From Oehlia diaphana (taxonomy: Eukaryota > Glomeromycota > Glomeromycetes > Glomerales > Glomeraceae), in contig QZLH01000031.1 of the NCBI GenBank assembly GCA_003833135.1, positions 1 through 64,000 on the forward strand: a stretch of 64,000 bases of DNA, in the 5' to 3' direction. The translations under genes were made by a program, and so were the position numbers. Numbering within the stretch: position 1 is the first letter of the stretch; every line of letters begins with the position of its first letter. The notes under the pieces were generated by a model. It made no database searches and was not told the origin of the DNA. It saw nothing but the letters and a program-made list of their open reading frames with translations. Below are positions 37,065 to 48,033 of the stretch, piece by piece.

Positions 37065-37522
37065 NNNNNNNNNNNNNNNNNNNNNNNNNNNNNNNNNNNN
37101 NNNNNNNNNNNNNNNNNNNNNNNNNNNNNNNNNNNNNNNNNNNNNNNNNNNNNNNNNNNNNNNNNNNNNNNNNNNNNNNNNNNNNNNNNNNNNNNNNNNN
37201 NNNNNNNNNNNNNNNNNNNNNNNNNNNNNNNNNNNNNNNNNNNNNNNNNNNNNNNNNNNNNNNNNNNNNNNNNNNNNNNNNNNNNNNNNNNNNNNNNNNN
37301 NNNNNNNNNNNNNNNNNNNNNNNNNNNNNNNNNNNNNNNNNNNNNNNNNNNNNNNNNNNNNNNNNNNNNNNNNNNNNNNNNNNNNNNNNNNNNNNNNNNN
37401 NNNNNNNNNNNNNNNNNNNNNNNNNNNNNNNNNNNNNNNNNNNNNNNNNNNNNNNNNNNNNNNNNNNNNNNNNNNNNNNNNNNNNNNNNNNNNNNNNNNN
37501 NNNNNNNNNNNNNNNNNNNNNN
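37065..37522. other. Assembly gap, 458 N
   Basis: Unresolved bases. Because the flanks are identical, the true gap is probably absent, and the element should be about 650 bp shorter than drawn. Confidence 0.95.
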
Positions 37523-37762
37523 TGGTATTTAATCATTTATTTATATATCAACGTTATATTTACTAATTATTTAACATATCATATGATCTTCATATTACAT
37601 CAATTTTAATAATAATTATTAAACCAGATTTTTTATAATCACATGGTTTTTGTTAAAATATTGGTGCATTTAATTTGCCGCTTTATTATATATTACGAAT
37701 TTATTAAAAAAAAAAATAAAAATATTTAAATTTTTTTAACTAAAAATATATTCAAATATTTT

Positions 37763-38791
37763 TTACCATTGGATATATCCCCCCTTTGCTTTAATTACAT
37801 CATTAATTTGCTCTGGCATTGTTTCTATTAATTTAGAACATGCCTCCAAAGCTGTTTCATTCTATACCTCAGAAACTTGCTCCCATAACATGTCTTTTCC
37901 TCTAATTTCAATTTCTGAAGCTCTGAGATGACGATCAATATCGTTCCAAAGATGTTCTATAGGATTAAGGTTAGGAGACTGAGGCAGCCATGACAAAACT
38001 TCTATTTCATTATCTTCAAACCACTGCTTAGTATGGGCTGCTGTGTGCTTTGGATTATTATCTTGTTGAAATATAACATTATTAGTATCTAAATCATAGT
38101 AGTGAAGGATGCTCATAAGGTCCTCTTCCAATATCTTGCAATATAATTCTGCGTTCAGGCCACCCTCTATTCTTACCAAATATCCTACACCCAAAGAAGT
38201 AAAACACCTTCATACAAAAATATTACCTTCTCCAAATTTAATAATAGGCTTCACATGAGCATCTTGAAGTGGGTTTTTTGGATGTTTCCAGCAATATTAA
38301 TGGCCATTAGAGCCAAATATTTGAAATTTTAACTCATCAGATCACACCACCCTATTCCAATCATTTACTGTCCAATTTTTGTATCTTTTCGCAAAATTTA
38401 GACATTTTTCACAGTGTTTTTTGAATAGTAACGGCTTCTTACACTTTACTTGAGCTGCTAAACCATTTCTTTTTAATGCTCTACGTACTGTACTTAAGCT
38501 CACCTCAATATTTTCATTGACCTTTAAAGATTTTTGAATTTGAACGGCATTGGAACATTCTCTTGTCATTATACTTCTTACAATATTGCGTTCATCCCGT
38601 TCATTCAGCTTACGTGGATGGCTTGAACTGGGTTTATTTTGAACGTTATCTGTCTCCTCATACTTCTTTTTTAATCTTACAATGGTTGTGTGACTTTTAC
38701 AACCAACTTTAGCAGCAATTTCTCTTGTTGTATATCCTTTTTCAAGCATCATAATAGCTTGAGCTCTCTTTTCAGTAGATAACTGTGTCTT
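37763..38791 (-). pseudogene. Tc1-type transposase (DD34E) with four in-frame stops
   Basis: One minus-strand frame from about 38791 to 37763 reads through a helix-turn-helix (TTREIAAKVGCKSHTTIVRL), a second one (STVRRALKRNGLAAQV), the first catalytic Asp region (NDWNRVV..SDE), then IFQQDNNPKHTAAHTK and PNLNPIEHLW. From the second Asp to the Glu there are 34 residues, the DD34E signature of Tc1. Stops lie at 38342-38344 (TGA), 38297-38299 (TAA), 38210-38212 (TGA) and 37862-37864 (TAG), at places where Trp or Gln codons are expected. There are no frameshifts, so decay is by point mutation only. The true start is uncertain. Confidence 0.9.
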
Positions 38792-39128
38792 AAAAGTAAA
38801 TAATAAAAAAAATCATTTTTTTTAAAAAAACCATATGTGAAGGAAATAATTTTGTAAAATTACTAATATAAAATATAAAAAAAAATTTTTTATGCTTTAT
38901 TTTTTACATTTTTTACAAAACGTCAAAATAAACGCACCATAGTTAAGAGAAAAAAAATTACATAATGGTAAATTGTGTAGTACAAAAAAGAGGTAATATT
39001 TATAATCTTAAAGATCGACATCTATATTACTTATTTAGAAAATATTAAATCAATTAGATTTATTTTGATTGACAAACACGTGATTTAGTAATTTGTAAAT
39101 TTTGGTGTGTTTGTTTTGACGCCCACTG

Positions 39129-39305
39129 TATATTTTTATTTACAAATAAATTTGTCAAATAATAAAGCTGCAAAATTTCAAATATAACTAAATAAATTTA
39201 TAAATTGAAGAATTTTAAATATAACTAAATAAATCTAAATTAATAAAATATAACAGAAAGAAAAATTAAGAAAAAAATCTGGCATATGCTAACTTATTAT
39301 CATCT
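39129..39305. other. Short AT-rich spacer
   Basis: Nothing recognised between the Tc1 element and the decayed gene that follows on the minus strand. Confidence 0.3.
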
Positions 39306-40418
39306 TTCAAATAACTCATCTGTGTCAGAAGTTACATCCAAATTATTTTGCTTTTGCTCAGCCAATTCTTCTATTATCTAAGATGTTACCTTAATCTTAT
39401 TATTAAACAATTTCTAATAATTAATTATATATTAATTTTTAAAAATTTTTAACTTCAAAATACTATAGCAAAAATCATTAATTATTTACCACAAAAAAAT
39501 CTATCTGGTATTTAATGGACTTGTCATTGTATTTAATACTTGAACTTTTGAAATTTAATATGATATCACAAATTGAAAGTACATAAGCGAAATGTAATAA
39601 AGTAATATCATTGTCTTTCTGTAATTTAAAGACAGAAGTAGTTATTTTCTGAAGGATTTTACGATTACTAAAGAGTTTATTGAATGTTTTTTGTATTTTC
39701 ATATATTTTTCCATTTAGTGATCTTTAAGGAGAATGCATTGCTGTCTACTCATTTCAATTTTTATTTTTTAAAATTAAAAAATATAGTATTTCAAATATT
39801 TGCAGCAAAATTATTTCTTTTACTTTGACATTTACTTTTTATCTAAAAAATTTAAAAATTTAAAATTTTCAGATTTTTTTATTTTTTTTTCTTTTTAATA
39901 ATTATTAATAATTTCACATACTTCTGGTAATAATTTATTCTAAACTCATCCATTTTTTCCAATCTCTTTAATATAATGTTTAGCATGTTTGGTAAGATAC
40001 TTCTTTAAAGTAACGTGATATTCACTCATTATCTGAGGGAATATATATAACAGAACCTGATCTTTACCTATTTCTTTGTAAGTAACCTGTAAAAACAATT
40101 AGCTATTTTAAGTGTTTTAGTCAAATAAAGTTATTAAATATATTAAAGTAACTTATATTTCAAAATTTATCAGATAATTTATTGATAAATGATAATAGCA
40201 AGTTTTTATATGGTTTATAAATTCTTTTACTGTTGATCGCTAATATGTTGTAAAAGTTTATATATTGAATTTATTTTTCTGTCTAATAAATTCATTGAAT
40301 AATTAAATTGTTTAATTATTAAGTAATATCTATTGTGAGATTTTTCATCATACTTGTTATAAATTTTATCATCTAAATTATCATTGACTTGCATAATTGC
40401 ATAGATGTAGAAAATCAA
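39306..40418 (-). pseudogene. Decayed multi-exon gene with coiled-coil N-terminus, function unknown
   Basis: Minus-strand coding-like blocks occur in order: 40418-40227 (MQVNDNLDDKIYNKYDE..., ending in a helical LLDRKINSIYKLLQHISDQQ), about 40090-39900 (VTYKEIGKDQVLLYIFPQIM, then two stops), 39714-39478 (RKILQKITTSVFKLQKDNDI and following) and about 39375-39306 (EELAEQKQNNLDVTSDTDEL). Blocks are separated by AT-rich intron-like stretches. In-frame TGA and TAG codons in the second block indicate decay. The blocks have protein-like composition unlike random AT-rich ORFs, but I know no named domain. Confidence 0.5.
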
Positions 40419-41304
40419 GTAGAAGTGTGGGTTCTTATTGGACTTTTAGTTAAAAATCTTAGATTATCACAAATTTCTACAGAACAAATTTTTAATATGA
40501 AAGTTAAAGATCTTTCTTTAGTAGTGAAAGGTAAGAGTTTTTAGTATATAAAGAAAAATTATCTAATATAAGCATGTTCTGATTTGTATTAGTGTATAAA
40601 GTTTAAGTTTTAGTGTTATCTTTAGTAGGTTCTTTATTGGCTATTATAATGCAAAGTTAATTATAATATTAAATTTATATAATAAATTCTTTGATTATAC
40701 CTGATAAAATTTGTTAAAATTTACTTTCATTAACTTTAGTTTGTTTTGTTTGTTTTTCTGAAATATCCTGTGAAAATTTACATTTTTTTATATTCTTTAA
40801 TTTTTTTTGACATCATATTAACGAAGAAAAAATTAAGCTAAAAGATTTGTAAAAAAAATTGAAAAATCTGTATAGAGAAATAAAAAAAACTGTAAGTTCG
40901 TGAGAAAAATAAAAAAAATTGAAATTTACAAATGAAGCTTAAATAATTGTTAAATTATTACAGGATTAAATATTTGCCAAAATCTATTAAAAGCCAAGAA
41001 TAGTTAAATTTAATTTATAAATCAGTAATTAGTAAATCACTATATTTTATTTAAAAATATTTAAAATATTTGCAAATTATCTAACAATTAAAAAATTATG
41101 TGATTTTTAACAAATTCGTTTTCTTGTCTTTTTGTGACATTAATTAATATTTTCTTAATTGTTAATAAATCTGCCAATCAAATTAATTATTAGTAAATCA
41201 GTAAATTATGAATTAATAAAGAAATAAATAAAACAAATTTTACATTACTGCAAATATGTTCTTGTAACTCATTTTCTTTACAATTAACTATTTTAATAAT
41301 AAAA
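40419..41304. other. AT-rich intergenic, no gene recognised
   Basis: Homopolymer-rich sequence without supported features; it may hold the upstream region of the decayed minus-strand gene. Confidence 0.35.
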
Positions 41305-41414
41305 ATGGTCAGATATCAATGCCAAATTTGCAGGAAATATTTTACAATTTACGGCAGTTTAATACAATATGCCAGTGCTAGTAAGCACCATAAATATTAT
41401 TATATTTTGCTAAG
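41305..41414 (+). pseudogene. C2H2 zinc-finger-like first exon, isolated
   Basis: From ATG at 41305 the frame reads MVRYQCQICRKYFTIYGSLI and continues to a His pair (SKHHKYY) before AAGGTAACT, a donor-like word. C-x2-C and two His are present but the spacing to the first His is odd; a Tyr sits where a His would be expected (QYAS). No following exon was found. I read it as the start of a decayed zinc-finger gene. Confidence 0.5.
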
Positions 41415-41924
41415 GTAACTAAATTTAATTATTTAATATTTTTAATACTATTATAATTAAAACTAATAAAAATATTACTGTTACTAATTTCCCTCTTTAC
41501 CTAGGTTTTTACTTCTTTAGGTTAGTTTTCCTAAAGTTTATATTTTTTCTTATTTTTTGATAAATTTTTTTTGTTTTTCTTTTTTGCCTTTTACTTTTTG
41601 AAGTTTTTCTGGGGTAGAGAGGTATTCCAAAATTGATCAATATCAGATGGTTTGGTGATTATTTCTTTTGAGAGAGTTAGGTATAATTTAAGGAGGATGC
41701 AGATCTTGATAGTGCTCTATATGAGCTGAGCTAGCTTATGAGCTGGCTCAAGCTTTTCAAGCCAAGTCAAGCCAAGCCATGATTAAATTGGTTTAGTGGC
41801 TCATGAGCCAGCTTGAAAGAGCTCAAGCCAGTTATTAGACTCAGCTCAAAAAGCTCAAACCTGTAACAGACTTAGCTTAAAAAGCTTGAGCTAGTTCATG
41901 AGCTAAATGAGCTATTATACAAAA

Positions 41925-42228
41925 AAAAGAAACTGCCAGAACTAATAATTCTGATATTTTTACATGTATAATCAAAAAAAAATACTAAAATTATCAGTTT
42001 TAGCATTTTTACATGTATAATCAAAAAAAAATGCTAAAATTATCAGTTTTAGCATTTTTACATGTACAATTAAAAAAAAAATGCCAAAACTAATGATTCT
42101 GGCATTTTTATATGTAAAATCGAAAAAAATGCCAAAACTATTAAAATGCCAAAACTAATAATTTTGGCATTTTATATGTAAAATCAAAAAAAAAATACCA
42201 GAACTAATTATTCTAGCGTTTTTACATG
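41925..42228. repeat. Tandem hairpin units, array 1
   Basis: About six units of 45-60 bp. Each is an inverted repeat such as AATGCCAAAACTAAT/ATTCTGGCATT followed by TTTACATGTAAAATCAAAAAA, itself containing the palindrome TTTACATGTAAA. Confidence 0.8.
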
Positions 42229-42719
42229 GCTCCTGAATATGAACAATTTTTACATAGTGAACTCCGTCTGAGTTCTGAGAAATTGTCAAAGTGTACAAAA
42301 AAATTTTGCCCAAATGTATGACATCAGCAAGAAATTTTTTATTTTGTATGACAAATGTTTAATATTCATATCAAAATTTAGCTAAAATGTACATTCAAGA
42401 TAATTAAATAAAATTTTATATATATGTAATTAAATAATATTTTTTCTTATTTATTATAATATAAAAGATGCTGAACTAATAATAGTTTGGCATTTTTATA
42501 TATAAAATCACAAAAAAAATACCAAACAATTATTATAGTTAAAAGTGTACACCTAAATTTTCTTTATTATAAAATAAATGTATGACAAAGCTTTTTTTTC
42601 ACTGACTATAAGTGTATGACAAAAGTAGCTACACGTGATCGCCTAAAAAGGAAATTTGTATCACAGTATGATGAAACTTTTCAAAATTTTTTAAAAGTAT
42701 ACGACATGGTTTTTAATAG

Positions 42720-42960
42720 TGTATTCCAGGATCTTGTTTTTACATGTAAAATCAAAAAAAATGCTAAAACTATTAATTTTGGCATTTTTACATGTAAAAT
42801 TAAAAAGAAAAATACCAGAACTAATTATTCTGGTGCTTTTATATGTAAATTCAAAAAAAAAAATGCTGAAACTATCAGTTTCAGCATTTTTACATGTAAA
42901 ATTAAAAGAAAAAATGCCAAAACAAATAGTTTCAGCATTTTATATATAAAAATAAAAAGT
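42720..42960. repeat. Tandem hairpin units, array 2
   Basis: Four to five more copies of the same unit (AATGCTGAAACTATCAG/TTTCAGCATTTTTACATG). Because units are multiples of three in places, an artefactual repeat ORF appears across them; I do not regard it as a gene. Confidence 0.75.
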
Positions 42961-43364
42961 ATAAAATGTTTTGCAATATTTTTAAATAATTTAAAGTAAA
43001 AATGTTGCAAAAATGTTTGTTTAGTTAAAAATAACATTTCACAACATTTTTTTAATAATTTAATGTAAAAATATTACAAAACGTTATATTTTACATTAAT
43101 TTAATTAAAAAAAATGATTTACAACATTTTTTTTAATAATTTAAAGTAAAAATATTGCAAAAATATTTTTATGATAAAGCTCGAGCTAACTTGAGTCCAA
43201 TTTGGCTCAAGCCAGGATTTTCATAGTTCAGTTTGGCTCAAATCAAGCTAAGCCAAGATTTTTTATGGCTTGGCTTATTTCAGACTTGGCACAGATCTTT
43301 AAGCTGAGCCAAGTCAGACTGTAACTTGGCTCAAGCCAACTCATGTAGAGTACTAGATCTTGAT

Positions 43365-45192
43365 GATTAGTTTTTGGTCATATGAGGTCAAGGTGGTACA
43401 TGTTTAGACTAACATAGGTTTTTTACTGCAGTTTAGTTTAAATTGAAAGGATCATTTAAAATGAAGTGGATGTCCTTTTGGGAATTGCATAACACTAAAA
43501 GTTTTCCTTTAGTTTACTCTTAGGTAGTTTATTAACTCTACTAGTAATATAGTCACTTGAAGAATTTATTTTTATCGACTAGTATAGAGTATTTACCAAC
43601 TAAGGGCTGGCAAATTTAGTCTGATAATCTGCAAAATACAGGCTTTATTTCACCTGGTCTTATTAACTGGTATATCAGAGGTAGTAGACTTTTTAGGTTT
43701 TTGTGCTATGAGGTGAATTTTTCCTTATACTTTACATAGTATCTTCTTCCTGTTAAATGTCCACTAGTTTGAGTAGATTATTTTTTGCAATATAGCTTAT
43801 TAGTACCTTTTCAATTTTGAATTATATGTAATTTTTTACTTAAATTCACATCCATATTAGATATCTAACTGGAATCCATTAATAAAAATAAAAATAAAAA
43901 TACTACAAAAATACTACAATTTTATTTCATTTTAAATTTTTGTATTCACTAACTATTACTGTTTAATAAAAATACTACAAAAATACATTTAATACATCAA
44001 AATATTTTATTATATTTTTGTTATTATTTTGTAATTATATTGTATCTAGGTCTATAAAAATAATTCAATTATTATTTTATTATTATAATATAATTAACTT
44101 TGATATTATTTTAATATTTTAATTTTAAAAATACCTCAAATATATTTTAATATATTTTAAAAATTTCACAAAATAATTGCACAATTGTTTTGAAAGCCAT
44201 TATATCTAGGTCTATAAAAATATTCAAAAAATTGGCCATTTTTAGTAAAGTAAAATTATCATAATCTTAATATAAAAAATAATATATTAAAAATCAAAAA
44301 CATCTTCAGTAAACTTACCACATCAGAAATTAATACCAAAATCACCAATGAACTTTCACACATCTCTCTGAAGTTAATTCTTCTTTTACTATGAAGCTTA
44401 GCAAAAATAATAATAAACTTACCACAAAATCAAAAAGATCAATTCATGTGATGCTGGATATATCTCTGAGGCGCAGAAAATTTTATTGATGTGACCACAA
44501 GATTTGATAATATTGAAGAAGACTGCCATAATAATTTTGGCAACATTTCATCTGAATTCACTTTGATTAAAACCTCTATTGAAGCTCTCTGAAATGAAAT
44601 GATCTAATGTTATGCAATTGCCCAAAGGCTTCAGGTTGATTTTGATCAACTGAGTGTGGCCAACCATTTCTAGTAGCGAAAGTTCTTCTAGTCTATTATT
44701 TGATTCATCTCTCAAAGAAATAGGAACTGCTTAAAGCATATTTTTAATTCAGTAAAGGAAGTGGGGAATACTATGGATTATGCATTTGAAAATATTAGAT
44801 GTGAAATTCATCAACTTACTGGGAAAAAGATTGGGAAGAAACTGTAAAAAATTTTTATTATGGCAAGGGGATCCAAAGTTTAGAATAGTAATGTCAATTA
44901 TGAGATTGAATTTTTTAAACATGTGTGCATGTTTTATGTGTATATACATTCTCAAATATAAATTGTGTTCGCTTATCAAGCAAAGAAATAACTTGATGCT
45001 GTGACTCACATTAAATTGTTTAGAATCCCTCTTTGATAGCATCATATGTTTCTTTTTCTAACTCTCTTTTATTATTTAATAAATATGTATTAGGAAATAA
45101 GTTGTACAAAATATATGAATTTATTACATTTTATGATTTAAAATGAAAGTAATATATACATTGTAGCTTGCAATAATAAATTCATTTATTCT
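43365..45192. other. Intergenic with a decayed coding-like block at 44495-44690 (+)
   Basis: Most of this stretch is AT-rich. At 44495-44690 the plus strand reads DVTTRFDNIEEDCHNNFGNI and, after stops, RLQVDFDQLSVANHF; stops are TGA, TAA and TAG. It looks like the remains of an exon, but no family can be named. Confidence 0.35.
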
Positions 45193-47265
45193 TCATCTAG
45201 TGTGACAATGCGGTATAGTCCTATGCGTCCAAATATTTATAGTTTTAAAAATTTTTTTAATCTTCTTTCTTCCTGGCGCAATTTCGGCGACTCACTACCC
45301 ACGACCTCACTCAAGCCAAAATCAATAAAAAAGTAATGGCGACTCTTTGGTTCATATAGAATATTTTTCTCCGAGATATCATTGTGTAGAACAAACACCA
45401 CAATTATGTATTGACTTTAGCTGATTGACTATTAACTTTTTTTCCTCTTTAGTGAGTCTTTCCGGATCAACGTGATGGTCGCCCTCAATTAATTGTAACG
45501 CTAACGCAAAAAGATATCCGTCATAAATGTAACCGTTGTAGAACAAACGTGGAATATCACGAACTAATATCAATATTGCAATAGACAAGTTAATATTATC
45601 CAAAAATATTATGAATGAAAAAAAATGTACCTTGGCATTCTTTCAAAATAGAATATATATGAGCTTCATGCTTTAGCGTTTTCATCTCCTCTTGCTTCTT
45701 ATATGCATCACAAGTCTTCCATGCTATATCTTGATTATCATAATATCCAGAAAAAACTTTTCCAAATGATCCGCCACCTATGTACTTAACTACAGTAGTA
45801 ATTCCCTTGGATGGACTCGCAATTGGTTTACTACTGCTTTTTGATGTTCTCTTCCTCTTCCATAAACCAGCATAATCATCACCACCATCATCAGAGCAAT
45901 CAGAGTCATCATCATCATTAGATGAATAACTGTCAAGCACTACACGTCCCAATCTATTACCAACATTATCATTAATGGCAAGTTGGCTGATATAGTAAAC
46001 GCATTCGCGTAAAATCGGATTAATATCAGTGGGTTGAACAACACGGGAAATATAAAGAGTGGTTGGATTTGTTTCTTCTCGCTTGAGAAAATATGTATCG
46101 CTATAATTTGATAAAATTCCATAATGGAGGCCATTACAGGCCATTTCATCAAATATCTGCGATAGGATACGTTTCTTGAATCTAAAATTTGGATCGAATA
46201 TACGCTGGTCACTAAAATTTGGATCCATTATTCCACGCCGGTCGTTATATCGATAAATATCCCAGAAATTACGTAAATCAAGATTGTGGCACGTTTTCAT
46301 TTCCACCGGCATCTTGGCCACTGTGGAATTATTAGTGCATAGAACATGATCAAATATTGCTCCTTGTGGTAATACTGCTTCGACAGGCAATAAAACATTT
46401 TCTCGTAAACGACTTTTTGCATTTCCTTCAATTCTGAGAGGTGCTACACTTGTGAATCCAATGGGGGAAATGACCTGACCTTCCGGAAGGGGAAATTGCG
46501 TACCAACAAGTCTAACAGCTCGAAAGAATCCGATCCAATCCCTCACGTTGTCTGGAAATCGTGGGTAAGCAGGTATTGTTGAAGTTGTATTAGGTGATCC
46601 ATTGGCAAACTGGAACGACTTGACCTAGTAATTGACCTGCTGTTTGAGCCATTAATAGAAGACTATTAGAAGAACCAGAAGAAAACTATCGTAAAATAAT
46701 CGTTATATATACAAATCATTAACTTTTTGATTCAAATTCCGAATCAGTTTTATTTGATAAAATCATTGCCGTCATACAATAGATCCTGTGCGACAGAAAA
46801 GTTTCACAACTAAGCCACCTTAATTTGCGCAGACGATTATCCATATGGTTGTAGACTTCGCTCATAGTTAGATTTTTCATGTAATTCCAGATGAATAAAA
46901 TTATATTCGAAAAAATAATAACGAATTGCAAAAGCGTTTAAAGTTTAGAGTTTACTCAACAAGACCTAATTCTCGAAGATGTTCAGGAATAACTACATAT
47001 GGGTCTTCGTAATACCAAACATATCTTAAAACAATCGAATTCTTCTCGCAAAGTTCTTTTTTGAGCTGATCACGCATCAACTGTTTCTCAAACACTTCCG
47101 GGTCTTTGTGAAAAAACTTCTAATACTCCTTGCACGGCATGACCAATGGTTCAGAATCCACTGTCCTTGACAATACAGCCATCAAATCGAAGTTATCAGG
47201 GTATCGCTGGCCATGCAAAGACAGAATCCACTGTCTTCGTGTGCTCCAAGGAAGGTAACGTTGAT
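45193..47265 (-). pseudogene. Decayed PD-(D/E)XK-nuclease-like plus protein-kinase fusion (Crinkler-like architecture)
   Basis: On the minus strand, 47265-46950 codes for a conserved-looking head with one TAG (near CKEY); 46620-45631 and 45563-45193 follow. At about 46330-46270 FDHV...PVEMKT fits a D..ExK nuclease core. Then an acidic linker, a glycine loop (YIGGGSFGKVFSGYY), the kinase Lys (IAWKTC), a 67-bp GTACAT..ATTAG intron, a His-Asn-Asp catalytic loop and DFG follow. The catalytic loop is reached only after a 4-bp GTTT insertion, and DFG after a further one-base shift; the N-terminal part before 46546 also needs a frame change. Nuclease-kinase fusions of this order occur among Crinkler-type proteins. 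No N-terminal Crinkler header is visible. Not functional as assembled. Confidence 0.65.
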
Positions 47266-47609
47266 GAGTGACTGTTGATGTTCTATTTGCTGATTATCAG
47301 TTGATTATCATTTATTGGAAATCTGCACGTGTTCCTCATTACGTGCCAATAATTTTACGCGTTATTTTTTTTTCTTCGATACAAACTTTGTCTCGCAAAT
47401 ACGTAATTTATTTTTAAAGAAGTTTAATTTCCAGTTTTAAATATATATTTGGTATTATATATAAAAAAAATTCTTAATCACTAATAAAAAAACATTGTGC
47501 TTATTAAGATAGATTCTCCATTTTCTTCGTCACTCAAAACTAAAAAAAAAAAAGTGATAAAAATATTTTTATTTAATTTATAACAACAACAACAAAGACT
47601 CAACAAATA
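47266..47609. other. Divergent intergenic space
   Basis: Lies between two decayed genes pointing away from each other; AT-rich near 47400-47600, with no recognised site. Confidence 0.35.
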
Positions 47610-48033
47610 ATGTCTAAGTCCGTCCTTGATTATGTTCAAAAGAACCTTCACGATATTAATTTCTTCACCTTTGCTAGAAATTTCAAAATTCAAATACCAA
47701 AAAACAGAAGAAAATTTGGCATGGAGTCATTACTTGAGCGCCTTGGGAATTTTGTCTAATGCTTCCGACAGTGAGATTAGAACTTATGCCAAAAGGAGGA
47801 AAGAAGAAGCCATGGTAAGTTGGGCATTCGCGTATATATCTTGTTATAATCCAATATTGAAATTTCAGTTTTTTTTTCGTAGTCATTGAAGTTGCGTAAG
47901 GGACAACTTGAGAATTTCTGGTTAAATGTTGAAATTGAGAACGCTCAGGCTTCTTTTAAAACGGGCATGCGCTGTATTCAGGTCTTAAAATTTTTTTGAT
48001 TCATTTGTGATATTCCTTCTATTGACTGACACC

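Larger units (their letters stand above)
36824..39128 (-). mobile_element. Tc1/mariner-family DNA transposon, inactive copy
   Basis: Terminal inverted repeats of about 54 bp start CAGTGGACGTCAAAACAAAT at 36824 and end with the inverted equivalent (GACGCCCACTG) at 39128, each next to a TA dinucleotide (36822-36823 and 39129-39130), the Tc1/mariner target duplication. If the N run and one of the two identical 191-bp copies are removed, the length is about 1.66 kb, normal for this family. The transposase is on the minus strand and carries four stop codons. Inner inverted copies of the terminal core lie near 37660 and 38925. Confidence 0.9.
41711..43354. mobile_element. 1644-bp non-autonomous DNA transposon with 10-bp target duplication (MULE-like)
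   Basis: The 10-mer AGATCTTGAT occurs immediately left (41701-41710) and right (43355-43364). The ends are inverted: AGTGCTCTATATGAG on the left and, reverse-complemented, AGTACTCTACATGAG on the right. Both termini (about 41711-41915 and 43180-43354) are packed with GGCTCAAGCC/GGCTTGGCT words, giving long subterminal inverted similarity. The interior is arrays of hairpin units and no transposase is seen. Target duplications of 9-11 bp are typical of Mutator-like elements, so I suggest that superfamily; the hairpin-filled interior is unusual. Confidence 0.75.

Noticed and set aside
36994..37566. Open frames across the N run
   Set aside because: They consist of unknown residues and are artefacts of the gap.
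42616..43037. Open frames of 70-127 codons on both strands
   Set aside because: They are read-throughs of tandem hairpin units inside a non-autonomous element.
47683..47886. Minus-strand 67-codon frame
   Set aside because: Shadow of the decayed plus-strand exons at 47610-47813.
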